Positions 43,533 through 53,300 of a DNA stretch of 64,000 bases are shown in pieces. This DNA comes from Longimicrobium terrae (lineage in GTDB: Bacteria; Gemmatimonadota; Gemmatimonadetes; Longimicrobiales; Longimicrobiaceae): assembly GCF_014202995.1 (NCBI RefSeq), contig NZ_JACHIA010000001.1, positions 741,422 to 805,421 on the forward strand, in the 5' to 3' direction. The first letter of the stretch is position 1. Each line of letters begins with the position of its first letter. The translations under genes were made by a program, and so were the position numbers. The notes under the pieces were generated by a model. The model worked only from the letters and a program-made list of their open reading frames with translations. It was not told where the DNA came from and ran no database searches.

Positions 43533-45793
43533 CCGTGCGCTCCGCCGCGTTCCGCCTGCTGATCCCCGCCCTCGCCGCCGCGGGGATGATCACCCGATCC
43601 GCCGCCGCGCAGCCGCCAGTGGAAGGCCCCGCGCAGCCGCTTGCCGCGGAGCGCATCGCCGCGCTTTCCGCCACCGAGCGCACCGCGTGGCAGACGTATC
43701 TCCGCGCCTCACGCGCGGCCATGGCGGCGGACCGCGCCGCGCTCGCCGCCGAACGACGACGTGCATCACCCACCTCCGCGCCCAACGGCCCGGACCTGAG
43801 CGGGTTTGACGAACGCCCGGACTCGTGGTTCGCCGGGGACGAGGCGCGCCGCTTGGCGAACGCCATCGCGAGCTACCAGACGCCAAATGGCGGCTGGTCC
43901 AAGCACATCAATTTCACCGCCGGGCCGCGCCGCCCGGGCCAGAGCTACGCGCCGGGCGAGTCGTGGCACTACGTGGGCACGTTCGACAACGGCGCCACCA
44001 CCACGCACCTGCGCTTTCTTGCACGCGTGATGGCGGCGAACGGATCATCCGTGCACCGCGCCGCCTACCTGCGCGGGGTGGATTACGTGCTCGCCGCGCA
44101 ATTCCCCAATGGTTGCTGGCCGCAGGTGTACCCGCTGGAGGGCGGCTACCACGACGCGGCTACGTTCAACGACGACGCCATGCTGCGCATCCTCCGCTTT
44201 CTGGGCGAGGTGGCGGATGGGCAGCCGGGGTTCGTTCCATCCGCGACCCGCGAGCGCGCGCGCCACGCGGTGGCGCTCGGGACCGAGTGCATCCTCGCCA
44301 GCCAGGTCATCGTGGACGGGCGGCGCACCGGGTGGGGCGCGCAGCACGACCCGCTCACGCTCGCCCCGATCGGCGCGCGGCGGTACGAGCACGCGTCGCT
44401 CAGCGGCAAGGAGGGCGCGGCCATCTTCCGCTGGCTGATGGAGATGGAGCGCCCCTACGAGCGCGTGCAGACCGCCGTGCGCGGCGCCGCGGCGTGGCTG
44501 CGCGAGCAGATGCTGTGGGGATACACGCGCCAACCCGGCCGGCCCCCGGTCGTGACGCCGGGCGCGGGCCCGCTCTGGGCGCGCTTCTACGAGGTGGGGA
44601 CCAACCGGCCCATCTTCAGCAACCGCGATGGCGTGATCCGGTACGACTGGCGCGAACTGGCGGACTCCGCCTGGGGATACGGCTGGTTCACGGACGAGCC
44701 CATCCGCGCGCTGGCGGAATACGATAACCGGTGGTCGCGCGAACACTCCGGATCGCCCATCGCGCCGGCCCCCGCCAGAGCGGCGAATGCCATCGTGGAC
44801 GCAGCGTATCGCGGGATGGATGGAGAGCGCAGGGGCGGGATCCGGACCTATCGCTCCATCGGCGCGGCGCTGGAGGCGGCAACGCCCTCATCCGACACCC
44901 CGTGGACCATCCGCGTACGCGACGGGCGGTATCGGGAGAAGCTGAGCGTCACCAAGCCCAACATCCACCTGATGGGTGAGAGCCGGCGCGGAACCGTGCT
45001 CACCTTTGACGCCGCCGCGGGGCAGCCGTCGCCGGGCGGGTGGACGTACGGAACGCGCGGCAGCTTTACCCTGCGCATCGCCGCGCCGGGGTTCCGGCTG
45101 GAGGGGATGACGGTGGAAAACGCATACGACCTTCCCGCCAACGCCGCGCTCGCGGAGGACGATCCCGCCAAGCTGCGCGGCACGCAGGCCGTGGCCGTGA
45201 TGCTGGATGAAGGCAACGACCGCGCGGTGTTTCGCGACTGCGCCATCACCGGCTATCAGGACACGCTCTTTCCCAACGCGGGCCGCTCGTACTTCAACGG
45301 CTGCGAAATCGTCGGCAGCGTGGACTTCATCTTCGGGTGGGGGCGCGCGCTGTTCGAGGACTGCGACATCATCTCGCGCGACCGCGGCTCATCTACCAAC
45401 AACGGGTACGTGACGGCCCCCAGCACGGCCATCACTCAGCCGTACGGCTTTGTGTTCCTGGGCGGGCGGCTGCGCAAGGAAAACCCGTCCATGGCGCCGG
45501 GATCAGTCACGCTGGGGCGGCCGTGGCACCCGTCGGGAAAGCCGGACGCCATCGGCAGCGCCGTCTTCATCAACGTGTGGATGGACAACCACATCGCCGA
45601 GCGCGGGTGGGACCCCATGAACAGCACCGACGCCGCGGGCCGCCGGGTAGAGAACCAGCCCGAGGACGCCCGCTTCTACGAGTTCGGCTCCACCGGACCG
45701 GGAGCCGCCATCAATCCCAGAAGGCGCCAGCTCACGGCCACCGAAGCGGCCGCCGTCACCGCCGCCGAAGTGTTCGATGGATGGATTCCGTGA
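43529..45793 (+). CDS. pectate lyase PL10 - pectinesterase CE8 fusion
   Basis: This 754-aa exported protein joins two pectinases. After a signal peptide (about residues 1-27), residues about 80-410 are a PL10 pectate lyase: YQTPNGGWSKHI, GTFDNGATTTHLRFLA, NGCWPQVYPLEGGYHDAATFNDDAM, WGAQHDPLTLAP and ARFYEVGTNRPIF. Residues about 425-754 are a CE8 pectinesterase with GYQDTLF, GSVDFIFGWG and LGRPWHP. One polypeptide can therefore demethylate and then cleave homogalacturonan by beta-elimination. The CE8 half resembles the stand-alone enzyme at 39015, and the PL10 half resembles the next gene. The start overlaps the upstream CE12 stop by ATGA. Confidence 0.94.
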   Translation: MTVRSAAFRLLIPALAAAGMITRSAAAQPPVEGPAQPLAAERIAALSATERTAWQTYLRASRAAMAADRAALAAERRRASPTSAPNGPDLSGFDERPDSWFAGDEARRLANAIASYQTPNGGWSKHINFTAGPRRPGQSYAPGESWHYVGTFDNGATTTHLRFLARVMAANGSSVHRAAYLRGVDYVLAAQFPNGCWPQVYPLEGGYHDAATFNDDAMLRILRFLGEVADGQPGFVPSATRERARHAVALGTECILASQVIVDGRRTGWGAQHDPLTLAPIGARRYEHASLSGKEGAAIFRWLMEMERPYERVQTAVRGAAAWLREQMLWGYTRQPGRPPVVTPGAGPLWARFYEVGTNRPIFSNRDGVIRYDWRELADSAWGYGWFTDEPIRALAEYDNRWSREHSGSPIAPAPARAANAIVDAAYRGMDGERRGGIRTYRSIGAALEAATPSSDTPWTIRVRDGRYREKLSVTKPNIHLMGESRRGTVLTFDAAAGQPSPGGWTYGTRGSFTLRIAAPGFRLEGMTVENAYDLPANAALAEDDPAKLRGTQAVAVMLDEGNDRAVFRDCAITGYQDTLFPNAGRSYFNGCEIVGSVDFIFGWGRALFEDCDIISRDRGSSTNNGYVTAPSTAITQPYGFVFLGGRLRKENPSMAPGSVTLGRPWHPSGKPDAIGSAVFINVWMDNHIAERGWDPMNSTDAAGRRVENQPEDARFYEFGSTGPGAAINPRRRQLTATEAAAVTAAEVFDGWIP

Positions 45794-45878
45794 CGGGCGA
45801 GGACCGGGGCGCTCAGCCTGGAAGGCTGACGCTCCACCATCCGAGCCCGGCCACCGCACGCACATCTACGGAGTTCTG

Positions 45879-47189
45879 ATGAACCGCAGCCTCTTCGCAT
45901 TGCGCCGCGCCCGGATGGCGGCGCCGCTGCTGTGCTCCGCCAGCGTGCTCCTGGGCGCGTGCGCACCCGCGCAAGCCGCCCCCGCGGACAAGCCCGCATC
46001 CGTTGCCGCCACGAGCGCGCCCGCGCCCGCCGCCCGCGCCGCGCAGGACACGTTGCTGGCGATGTCGCGAATCGTGTCCCTGCCGGCCGCCGAGCGCGCC
46101 GCGTGGACGCGCTACGTGCAGACCTCGGCGGAGAACCGGCGGCGGGACCGCGCCTTCATCGACGCGGAGCTGCGCGCGGCGGGAAAGGATGCGTTCACGC
46201 CCGCGCCGCAGGGTAACGGTTTTTCCGTGCGCTCGGCGATGAACGAGGCCTGGTTCCGCACGGACGAGGCGCGGCGGCTGGCGGACATCCTGGTCAGCTA
46301 CCAGACGCCCACCGGCGGATGGAGCAAGCGCACCGACTACGTGCACGCGCGGCAGCCGGGCGAAAGCTTCGGCAGCGACGACCGGTGGACGTGGATCGGC
46401 ACGCTGGACAACGGATCGACGACGGAGCAGCTGAACTTCCTAGCCCGGGCCAACGCCGCGCACAACGTTGCCGCGTACCGGGATGCGTTCGCGCGCGGCA
46501 TCGAGTACCTGCTCGTTTCGCAGCAGCCGAGCGGGTGCTGGCCGCAGATCTACCCGCTGGAGGGCGGCTACCACGACGCCGCGACGTACAACGACGACGC
46601 CACCGTGCACGCGCTGCAGGTGCTGCGCGCCACCGCCACCGGCGAGCACGCGTTCGTCCCCGCGGAGCTGCGGGCGCGCGCGGCGGCGGGGGTGGAGCGC
46701 GGCGTGGGATGCATTCTCGCAACGCAGGTGGCGGTAAACGGCAGAAAGACCGTCTGGGGCGCCCAGCACGATCCCATCAGCCTGGTGCCGGTCAAGGCAC
46801 GCGCGTACGAGCACGCCTCGCTCACGGGGCGGGAAAGCGCCGCCATCCTGGACTTTCTGCTGGGCGTACAGAACCCGTCACCGCAGGTGACGGCGGCCAT
46901 CCATGCGGCGGCGGCGTGGTTCCGGGAATCGGCCATCACCGGCTACGCATATGTTCCGCGCGGCAACCTGACGCCGCAGGCGGGCGCCGGGCCCATCTGG
47001 GCGCGCTTCTACGAGATCGGCACCAACCGGCCCATCTTCAGTGACCGCGATGGCGTGATCCGGTACAATCTGTCCGAGATCGGCGACGAGCGGCGGACCG
47101 GGTATCTGTGGTATACGGACGAGCCGGCGACGTCGCTGCGGCGGTATGAGCGGTGGATGCAGAGGCAGACGGCAGGGAATAGGGAATAG
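45879..47189 (+). CDS. pectate lyase PL10, lipoprotein
   Basis: This 436-aa enzyme cleaves demethylated homogalacturonan by beta-elimination. The start at 45879 follows GGAG. The signal ends with a lipobox (VLLGACAP), so it should be anchored to a membrane rather than released. Family blocks match the fusion protein: YQTPTGGWSKRTD, GTLDNGSTTEQLNFLA, GCWPQIYPLEGGYHDAATYNDDA, WGAQHDPISLVP, RFYEIGTNRPIFSDRDGVIRY. It lies 85 bp after the PL10-CE8 gene, probably in the same operon. The last codons and the TAG stop lie in a tandem repeat of AGGGAAT. Confidence 0.94.
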   Translation: MNRSLFALRRARMAAPLLCSASVLLGACAPAQAAPADKPASVAATSAPAPAARAAQDTLLAMSRIVSLPAAERAAWTRYVQTSAENRRRDRAFIDAELRAAGKDAFTPAPQGNGFSVRSAMNEAWFRTDEARRLADILVSYQTPTGGWSKRTDYVHARQPGESFGSDDRWTWIGTLDNGSTTEQLNFLARANAAHNVAAYRDAFARGIEYLLVSQQPSGCWPQIYPLEGGYHDAATYNDDATVHALQVLRATATGEHAFVPAELRARAAAGVERGVGCILATQVAVNGRKTVWGAQHDPISLVPVKARAYEHASLTGRESAAILDFLLGVQNPSPQVTAAIHAAAAWFRESAITGYAYVPRGNLTPQAGAGPIWARFYEIGTNRPIFSDRDGVIRYNLSEIGDERRTGYLWYTDEPATSLRRYERWMQRQTAGNRE

Positions 47190-47204
47190 GGAATAGGGAA
47201 TAGG
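47174..47204 (+). repeat. AGGGAAT tandem repeat over the PL10 stop codon
   Basis: Four exact copies of the 7-bp unit plus AGG cover the last codons and the TAG. Because 7 is not a multiple of 3, slippage before the first TAG could shift the end of the reading frame. Confidence 0.9.
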
Positions 47205-47355
47205 TGGGGCGGCGATCGGGTTGGGCGCCGCCCTCCTTCTTTGCCGAGACCGCGGCTTCGGCATGAGTTCGCCGATCGGCTGCTGATCGGAGGACCCGCT
47301 GTACTCTCGTACTGTCGTAACTTCGCGCGCTCGCCCTCCACCCGGGAGATCCTCC

Positions 47356-47811
47356 ATGCGCCCTTCTTCCCTTCCCCGCCACGCGGCGCGTGTTGTCGCG
47401 CTTCTCGCGTTCGCCATCATCCTTGGCGCCTGCCGCCACCAGGAGCCGGAAACCGAGCCGTCCACGGGCGAAGAGGTGGAGGAGGAGCGGCAGGAGAGCT
47501 ACGGTGCGGGGCGACCCGTGGCGCGCGCGGAGGAACTGATGGCGGGGCGGTTCTCGGGCGTGCAGGTGATCCAGATGCCGAACGGCGAGATCGCGGTGCG
47601 GGTGCGCGGACGCAGTTCGTTCCTGGGGAGCGGCGACCCGCTGTTCGTGGTGGATGGAACGCCGATGGATCCCGGGCCCGGCGGCGCGCTGCTGGGCATC
47701 AACCCCGCCGACATCGTCGACATCCAGGTGCTGCGCGACATCTCATCATTGGCGGAATATGGCGTGCGCGGCGCCAATGGCGTCATCCTCATCACCACTC
47801 GGCGGCCGTAG
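47356..47811 (+). CDS. stand-alone TonB-receptor plug domain lipoprotein
   Basis: This 151-aa protein has a lipoprotein signal (IILGACRHQ), a 30-residue Glu-rich linker, and then one plug domain of the SusC/TonB-dependent receptor type. The blocks are RFSGVQVIQMPNGEIAVRVRGRSSF, PLFVVDGTPM, LLGINPADIVDIQVLRD and YGVRGANGVILITT. There is no beta-barrel, so it cannot be a transporter itself. It might modulate a receptor, bind substrate at the membrane, or be a relic. It lies between the pectinases and a RiPP-like peptide gene, on the opposite strand from the full SusC. Confidence 0.85.
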   Translation: MRPSSLPRHAARVVALLAFAIILGACRHQEPETEPSTGEEVEEERQESYGAGRPVARAEELMAGRFSGVQVIQMPNGEIAVRVRGRSSFLGSGDPLFVVDGTPMDPGPGGALLGINPADIVDIQVLRDISSLAEYGVRGANGVILITTRRP

Positions 47812-48001
47812 AGCCAAGCGGTCGGCATCCGGAAAATGCGCCCAGAGTCGAAACGTTTCGCGCCGATCATTGAACGGATATGTTGTGGATGGGAATCGCT
47901 CGCGGTCATCTTTCGGTAGTCACGATCCCGACACTTCTGGCACTCGGGGGGCGCGTCCACCGTGGCGAGCCGCCCTTCCTTTCACGACGATGGAGGACGC
48001 G

Positions 48002-48190
48002 ATGAAGAAGATGAAGCTGGATGTGGAGGCGCTGCGCGTGGAGTCGCTCGAGGCCGCCCCGGCCACGGCTGGCTGCGGGACTGTGCGGGGTCACGCCTCG
48101 CCCGCCTATCCCACCTACGAGCTGACCTGCACCGGCGACTGCAACACGCTCCAGTACGGGGTTGAGAGCTGCTGGTACGTCTGCCCTTGA
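48002..48190 (+). CDS. RiPP-like precursor peptide (pinensin/lanthipeptide-type leader), 62 aa
   Basis: This 62-aa peptide begins MKKMKLDVEALRVESLE, matching the leader style of pinensin-like precursors, and has GTVRGH at 26-31, a motif I associate with this peptide family in Longimicrobium relatives. The core region carries cysteines at 25, 43, 47, 57 and 61 (two pairs four apart), several Thr/Ser and many Tyr. TGGAGG lies 6-8 bases before the ATG. No LanB/LanC/LanM-type enzyme, protease or exporter is nearby. It and the peptide at 27457 share the leader but not the core, suggesting several products from one shared machinery elsewhere. Confidence 0.78.
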   Translation: MKKMKLDVEALRVESLEAAPATAGCGTVRGHASPAYPTYELTCTGDCNTLQYGVESCWYVCP

Positions 48191-48351
48191 ACGCGTGAGG
48201 CGGGGAGGGGAGAACGACGACTCAGCGCGCTCTGGATGGTGTGGCGCGGCCGCGGGCAGCCCTCACCCCCCGGCCCCCTCTCCCGCAAGCGGGAGAGGGG
48301 GAGACCTCAGCGCGGCGGCTGGCCACGGCACAGGTGGCAATCTGTCGAGCA

Positions 48352-48425
48352 GTTGAAGCCCCGAACGGCGCCTGTGGGCGCCGTGTCGGGGCTTTCCGCT
48401 GTTGGAGCGGCGGATTCATTCGCTC
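48352..48425 (-). repeat. dispersed repeat R1, copy 4 (inverted)
   Basis: Runs GTTGAAGCCCCGAACGGCGC to CGGATTCATTCGCTC, the reverse complement of the other orientation. Confidence 0.8.
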
Positions 48426-48595
48426 CAGACACTCGCCGCCACACTCGACTCCGCAGCACGCACCGAGTCTTCTGCCCCGCCCCAACCCTCCCCCAGTCTT
48501 TTTTGGGGGAGGGTGGGCCGGTGGTGCCGGCCCGGGTGGGGGCCGCCCGCGAACCCGCCGGAACGCCCCAATCCCCATCGATTCCTCCGACAAAG

Positions 48596-48632
48596 AAGGG
48601 GGCGCCTCCCCGAACCGGGAAGGCGCCCCTTT
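48596..48632 (-). terminator. terminator after susD
   Basis: GGGGGCGCCTCCCC pairs with GGGAAGGCGCCCCTT around GAACC, 21 bases after the susD stop; A-rich bases on the far side give a T-stretch on the minus strand (CCTTCTTTG). Confidence 0.8.
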
Positions 48633-48652
48633 CACATCATCCATCCAAACCC

Positions 48653-50266
48653 TTACCAGCCCGGCGTCTGCACCAGCTGCGGGTTGGTGGCCAGCGCGGC
48701 GGCCGGCACCGGGTAGAACTTGTAGCGGTCCTCGATGTTGCCGTTGTTGGCCCCCACCTTGGGCACGCTGTTGCCCCACGGGCTGGCGTTCAGGTTCTGC
48801 CCGCCGTTGGCGACCGTCTTGCCCGCCTGGATGTTGGCCTGCACGCGCGCCTTGCTCCACTCCCAGTGGCGCTGCATGTCGAAGAACGCATGCCCTTCCA
48901 GCACCAGCTCGTACCGGCGCTCGATCTGGATGGCGTCGCGCAGCTGCGACTGGTTCATGGTGCGGGGCAGCCGGCCCAGCCCGGCGCGCAGACGCACCGC
49001 GTCCACCGCGTCAAACGCGTCGCCCGTGGGACCCTGCAGCTCGTTCAGCGCCTCGGCCCGCGCCAGCAGGATGTCGGCGTAGCGCAACAGGATGTAGTCC
49101 GTTTCCTCGCCCGCGCCCGTAAGCGCCTGCGGATCCAGGTACTTGCGGGGGCTGGGGCCGCCGCCCGGCGTGCCGTAGTTGGTCTGCTGCGTGGCCGTCA
49201 TCGTGCGCGACCAGGTCAGCGCGCCGCGCGTGGGGTGCGTGTACGACGTAAGCCAGGTGGCCGCCTTGCGCTTGTCCGTGTCAGACCAGTCGCGGTAGAA
49301 CGGCCACTCCGAGTAGAACGACACGCCGCCCGCGTTGGCGCCCGACAGCCCGCTGCCAATGGGCGCCACGTGCTGCGCCAGGCGCCCGCCCTGCCCCGTC
49401 ACCCGCGTGTTCTGGATGGCGAAGATGATCTCGGCGTTGTTCTCGTTGTCCAGCGCGAACACGCGGGCAAAGTCCGGCAGCAGCTGGTAGCGGCCGCCGT
49501 CCATCACGGTCTTGGCCTCGTTGGCCGCCGCCGTCCACGACGCCGCCCCGCCGCCGTGCACGCCCGCGTACTGCAGGTGCACCTTGGCCAGCAGCGCGTG
49601 CGCCGCGCCGCTGGTGGCGCGCCCGGTGTTGTTCCCCGACACGCCGGCATAGGTGGCCGGCAGGTGCTCGGCCGCGAACTGCAGGTCCTCGATGATGGCC
49701 GCGTACACCTGCGCAACCGGGGTGCGCGGAATGGCCAGGTCGTTCAGCGTGCGCACCTCTTCCAGCCGCAGCGGCACGTCGCCGAACAGGCGGACCAGGT
49801 TGAAGTAGTGCACCGCGCGCAGAAAGCGCGCTTCACCCACGATGCGGTCGCGCAGCGCCGCGTCCATGTCGATCCCCGGCACGTTGCTGGTGACCGAGTT
49901 GGCCGCGCCGATGGCCGAATACGCCGCGCCCCACACGGTGGGGAGGTAGACGTGCTCCGCCGTGTAGTTGTACGCGTCCAGGCTGCCGCGGTCGTGCGTG
50001 GCCCCGTAGCGCGAGGTGATGGCTTCGCCCGGGTATTCCACCAGCATGTAGAAGTTGCGCCCCATGTAGTCGTCGCTGCCGTACCCCTGCGGCGCGTTGA
50101 ACGAGGCGTACACGCCGTTGACCGCCGCCAGGGCGTCATCGGCGTTCTTGTAGAAGTTGCCCGGCCCGATGAAGTCCTGCGGCACTTCCGCCAGGAAGTC
50201 GTCGCTGCAGGCGGTCATCCCCAGGAGCAGGGGGGCGGCCACGAAGGCCGCGAAGCGCTTCAACAT
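48653..50266 (-). CDS. susD: SusD-like glycan-binding lipoprotein
   Basis: This 537-aa outer-membrane lipoprotein of the SusD/RagB family binds oligosaccharides at the cell surface and hands them to its SusC partner. The signal ends in GMTACSDD, with the lipid cysteine followed by the typical DDFLAEVPQDF start of a SusD. TPR-like helices follow (for example ARFLRAVHYFNLVRLFGDVPL), and RYADILLARAEALNELQGP near the C-terminus is a family signature. Of three consecutive Mets, the third (50266) has the best spacing from GGAG. The gene follows susC by 76 bp. Given the neighbours, the ligand is probably a pectin oligosaccharide. Confidence 0.93.
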   Translation of the reverse strand: MLKRFAAFVAAPLLLGMTACSDDFLAEVPQDFIGPGNFYKNADDALAAVNGVYASFNAPQGYGSDDYMGRNFYMLVEYPGEAITSRYGATHDRGSLDAYNYTAEHVYLPTVWGAAYSAIGAANSVTSNVPGIDMDAALRDRIVGEARFLRAVHYFNLVRLFGDVPLRLEEVRTLNDLAIPRTPVAQVYAAIIEDLQFAAEHLPATYAGVSGNNTGRATSGAAHALLAKVHLQYAGVHGGGAASWTAAANEAKTVMDGGRYQLLPDFARVFALDNENNAEIIFAIQNTRVTGQGGRLAQHVAPIGSGLSGANAGGVSFYSEWPFYRDWSDTDKRKAATWLTSYTHPTRGALTWSRTMTATQQTNYGTPGGGPSPRKYLDPQALTGAGEETDYILLRYADILLARAEALNELQGPTGDAFDAVDAVRLRAGLGRLPRTMNQSQLRDAIQIERRYELVLEGHAFFDMQRHWEWSKARVQANIQAGKTVANGGQNLNASPWGNSVPKVGANNGNIEDRYKFYPVPAAALATNPQLVQTPGW

Positions 50267-50342
50267 CATCATTCTCCAGAGAAGCGTGCGGAATCCGGTG
50301 GAAGCGCGCCGCCGGCGGTGTGCCGGCGGCGCCCGCCCGGGA

Positions 50343-53300
50343 TCAGTAGCCGACGTTGACGCCCAGCGTGATGGTGCGCGAGAGCGGATAGGCGCCCACA
50401 TCCACGCCGCGGTTCACGTTGCCCACGCCCATGCTGCTCACGTCCGGGTTGTATCCGCTGTACTTGGTCCACGTGTGCAGGTTGTTTCCCGACACGTACA
50501 GCCGCGTCTCGCGCAGGCCGCGCTGGCGGATCCACCGGCTGGGCACGTTGTAGCTCAGCGTCACGTTCGCCAGCCGCACGAACGAGCCGTCCTCCAGCAT
50601 CGTATCCACGTAGTTCGATCCGATCGATCCCGACGTCACCCCGATGGCCGGATACTTGGCGTCCGGGTTTTCCGGCGTCCAGCGACCGTAGAAGCGGTCG
50701 CGCGTCACGTTGGTGGTCGGCGTGCCGCCGTCCAGCCGGATCAGGTTCAGGTTCAGCACGTCGGCGCCGATGCTGCCGCTCACCAGCGTGCTGAGCTCGA
50801 ATCCGCGCCACGCCACGTTGCTGTTCCACCCCACGTTGTACTCGGGGTTGGGGTCGCCGATGACGGTGCGGTCCAGTTCGTTGATGAGTGAGTCGCCGTT
50901 CAGGTCCAGCACCCGCGACTCGCCCGCCTTGAAGGAGCGGGTGGGGAGCTTGGCCGGATAGTTGGCCGCCTCCGCCGAGTCGCGGAACAGCCCCTGGGTC
51001 TGGTAGCCGTAGAACACGCCGATGGGGTAGCCCACGCGGATGTCCGTGCCCGGGAAGTTGAAGTTGGCGCTGATGCCCCGCACGCGCAGCACGTCAACCG
51101 GGCCCAGGTCGATGACCTTGTTGCGGTTGCGCGAGTAGATGAGGTTGTTGCTCCACCGGGCGGTGGTCTGCCCGTCGCCGCGCACCGGGTTCAGCCCCAG
51201 CGCCACTTCCCAGCCGCGGTTGCGCACTTCGCCCGCGTTCTGGAACGCCTCGCGGAAGCCCGTCTCCAGCGGCAGCTGCACCTGCAGCAGCAGGTCGGTG
51301 GTGCTGCGGTTGTAGTAGTCCACCGTCAGGGTGGCCAGGTTGTCCCACAGCCCCAGGTCCATCCCGGCGTCGAACTGGCGGGTCGTTTCCCACCCCAGCT
51401 CCTCGTTGGCCAGGCTGCCCGGGCGGTAGCCGGTGACGATGGTGCCGCCGAAGCTGCCGTTGCGCGGGTCCAGCGTGGCCAGCGACTGGTACGGGCGCAC
51501 GCCCGCGTTGCCGGTGGCGCCGTACGCGACGCGGAACTTGAGGTCGTTCACCTGCTCGTTGTCGCGCAGGAACGACTCCTCCGACGCGCGCCAGGCAAAG
51601 GCGCCGCTCGGAAAGAAGCCCCACCGCCGCTGCGGGCCGAAGCGCGACGAGCCGTCGTAGCGGCCGGTGGCGGTAAAGATGTAGCGGCCCAGCAGGTTGT
51701 AGTTCAGGCGTCCCAGGTACGACTGCAGCGCGGTGCGCTCCTCGCCCGACGTCACCAGCGGCCCGCCCGAGCGGTTGCCGGCGTTGATGTCGTTGTAGCC
51801 CAGGATGTCGTTGATGAAGTTCTCGTTCAGAATGCTGGTGCGCGTGGTGTGCTGCACCTGGCGGCTGAAGCCCACCACGGCGTTGACCAGGTGGTCCTGG
51901 CCGAACATGCGGTTGAAGTTCAGCGTGTTCTCGTTCAGGAACGAGTTGCTTTCCGTCCGCGCGCGCACGGCCTGCCCGTTGGTCTGCTCGCCGCGCAGCG
52001 TTTCCCGCGGCCAGTAGGTGTCGCGCGAGCGCTGGCTGATGTTGGCGCCGAAGGTGGAGCGCAGCGTCAGCCCTTCCGTCAGCGTGTACTCGGCGAACGA
52101 GTTCCCCAGGATGCGGTCGTCGCCCAGGTTGTCCTTCATGTTGGCCAGGACGGCCACCGGGTTCTGAATGTCCTGCAGGGTGATGGCGCCGGTGATTTCC
52201 TGCGGGGCGTCATCCAGCATGTTGCTGTAGCTGCCGTCCGGCCGGCGGACCGGCAGGGTGGGCAGGTACTGCAGGGCCGCCGCGACGGCACTTTGATCGC
52301 TGCCGCCCACCGCGCCGTCCGTGGGCGCGAACTGCGTGGCCACCCGGCTGCCGGTAAGGTTGCTGCCGATGCGCAGGCGGCTGCCCACCTGCTGGTCCAG
52401 GTTCAGCCGCAGCGACATGCGGTCGAACGCCGACCCCAGCACCACGCCGTCCTGGTTGAAGTAGCCGGCGGAAACCGCGTAGCGCGTGGCGTTGTTGCCG
52501 CTGGTGCCGCCGGTGACGGAAAGCTGGTAGCTCTGCATCGGGGCCTGGCGGAAGATGCGGTCCTGCCAGTCGGTGCTCGCCACGTTGGTCGGGTCCGCGA
52601 ACAGCGGCTCGATCTCCTGGCTGGCGGCCCACTCGTTGGCGAACTGCGCGTACTCCGGCCCGTTCAGCAGGTCGTAGCGGTGCGCCACGTTCTGGATGCC
52701 GGTGAACGCCTCGAAGTTGAAGCGCGGGGCGCCCGCGACGCCCTGGCGGGTGGTGATGAGCACCACGCCGTTGGCCGCGCGCGATCCGTAGATGGCGGTG
52801 GCCGACGCGTCCTTGAGCACCTGGATGCTCTCGATGTCGCGCGGGTTCAGCGAGGTGAGCGGGTTGGGCGCCACGGTGATGCCGCTGGCCCGGCCGCCGC
52901 TTCCCGCCGCGTCCGCCGCGTAGTCCACCTCGATGGGAAAGCCGTCGATCACGTACAGCGGCTCGTTGCTGACGCCTTCGGAGATGGAGGTGCCGCCGCG
53001 CACGCGGATGCTGATGCCGCCGCCGGGGGCGCTGCTGGCCGTGCTCACCTGCACGCCGGGCGCGGTGCCCTGCAGCAGCTGGTCCACCGACACCACGGGG
53101 ATGTCGCGCACGGCCTCCACGTTCACCGAGGCCACCGAGCCGGTAAGGTCCTGGCGGCGGGCGGTGCCGTAGCCCACGGCCACGATCTCGTCCAGCTGCA
53201 GCACCGACGAGCCGATCTGCAGGTCCAGCGTGGCGGTTCCGCCGGCGGGCACCGTCACGGTGCGCTCGGCGGTGGCGTAGCCCACGCGCGTGGCGCGCAC

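Larger units (their letters stand above)
48191..48652. repeat. composite repeat cassette and terminator region
   Basis: From about 48228 it holds, in order, a CCCTCACCCCCCGGCCCC / GGGAGAGGGGGAGACC repeat (48259-48309), an inverted R1 (48352-48425), and the CCTCCCCCAG / GGGGGAGGGTGGGCC repeat (48481-48546). The same series in the same order recurs at 58690-59081. The SusD terminator follows. Confidence 0.75.
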
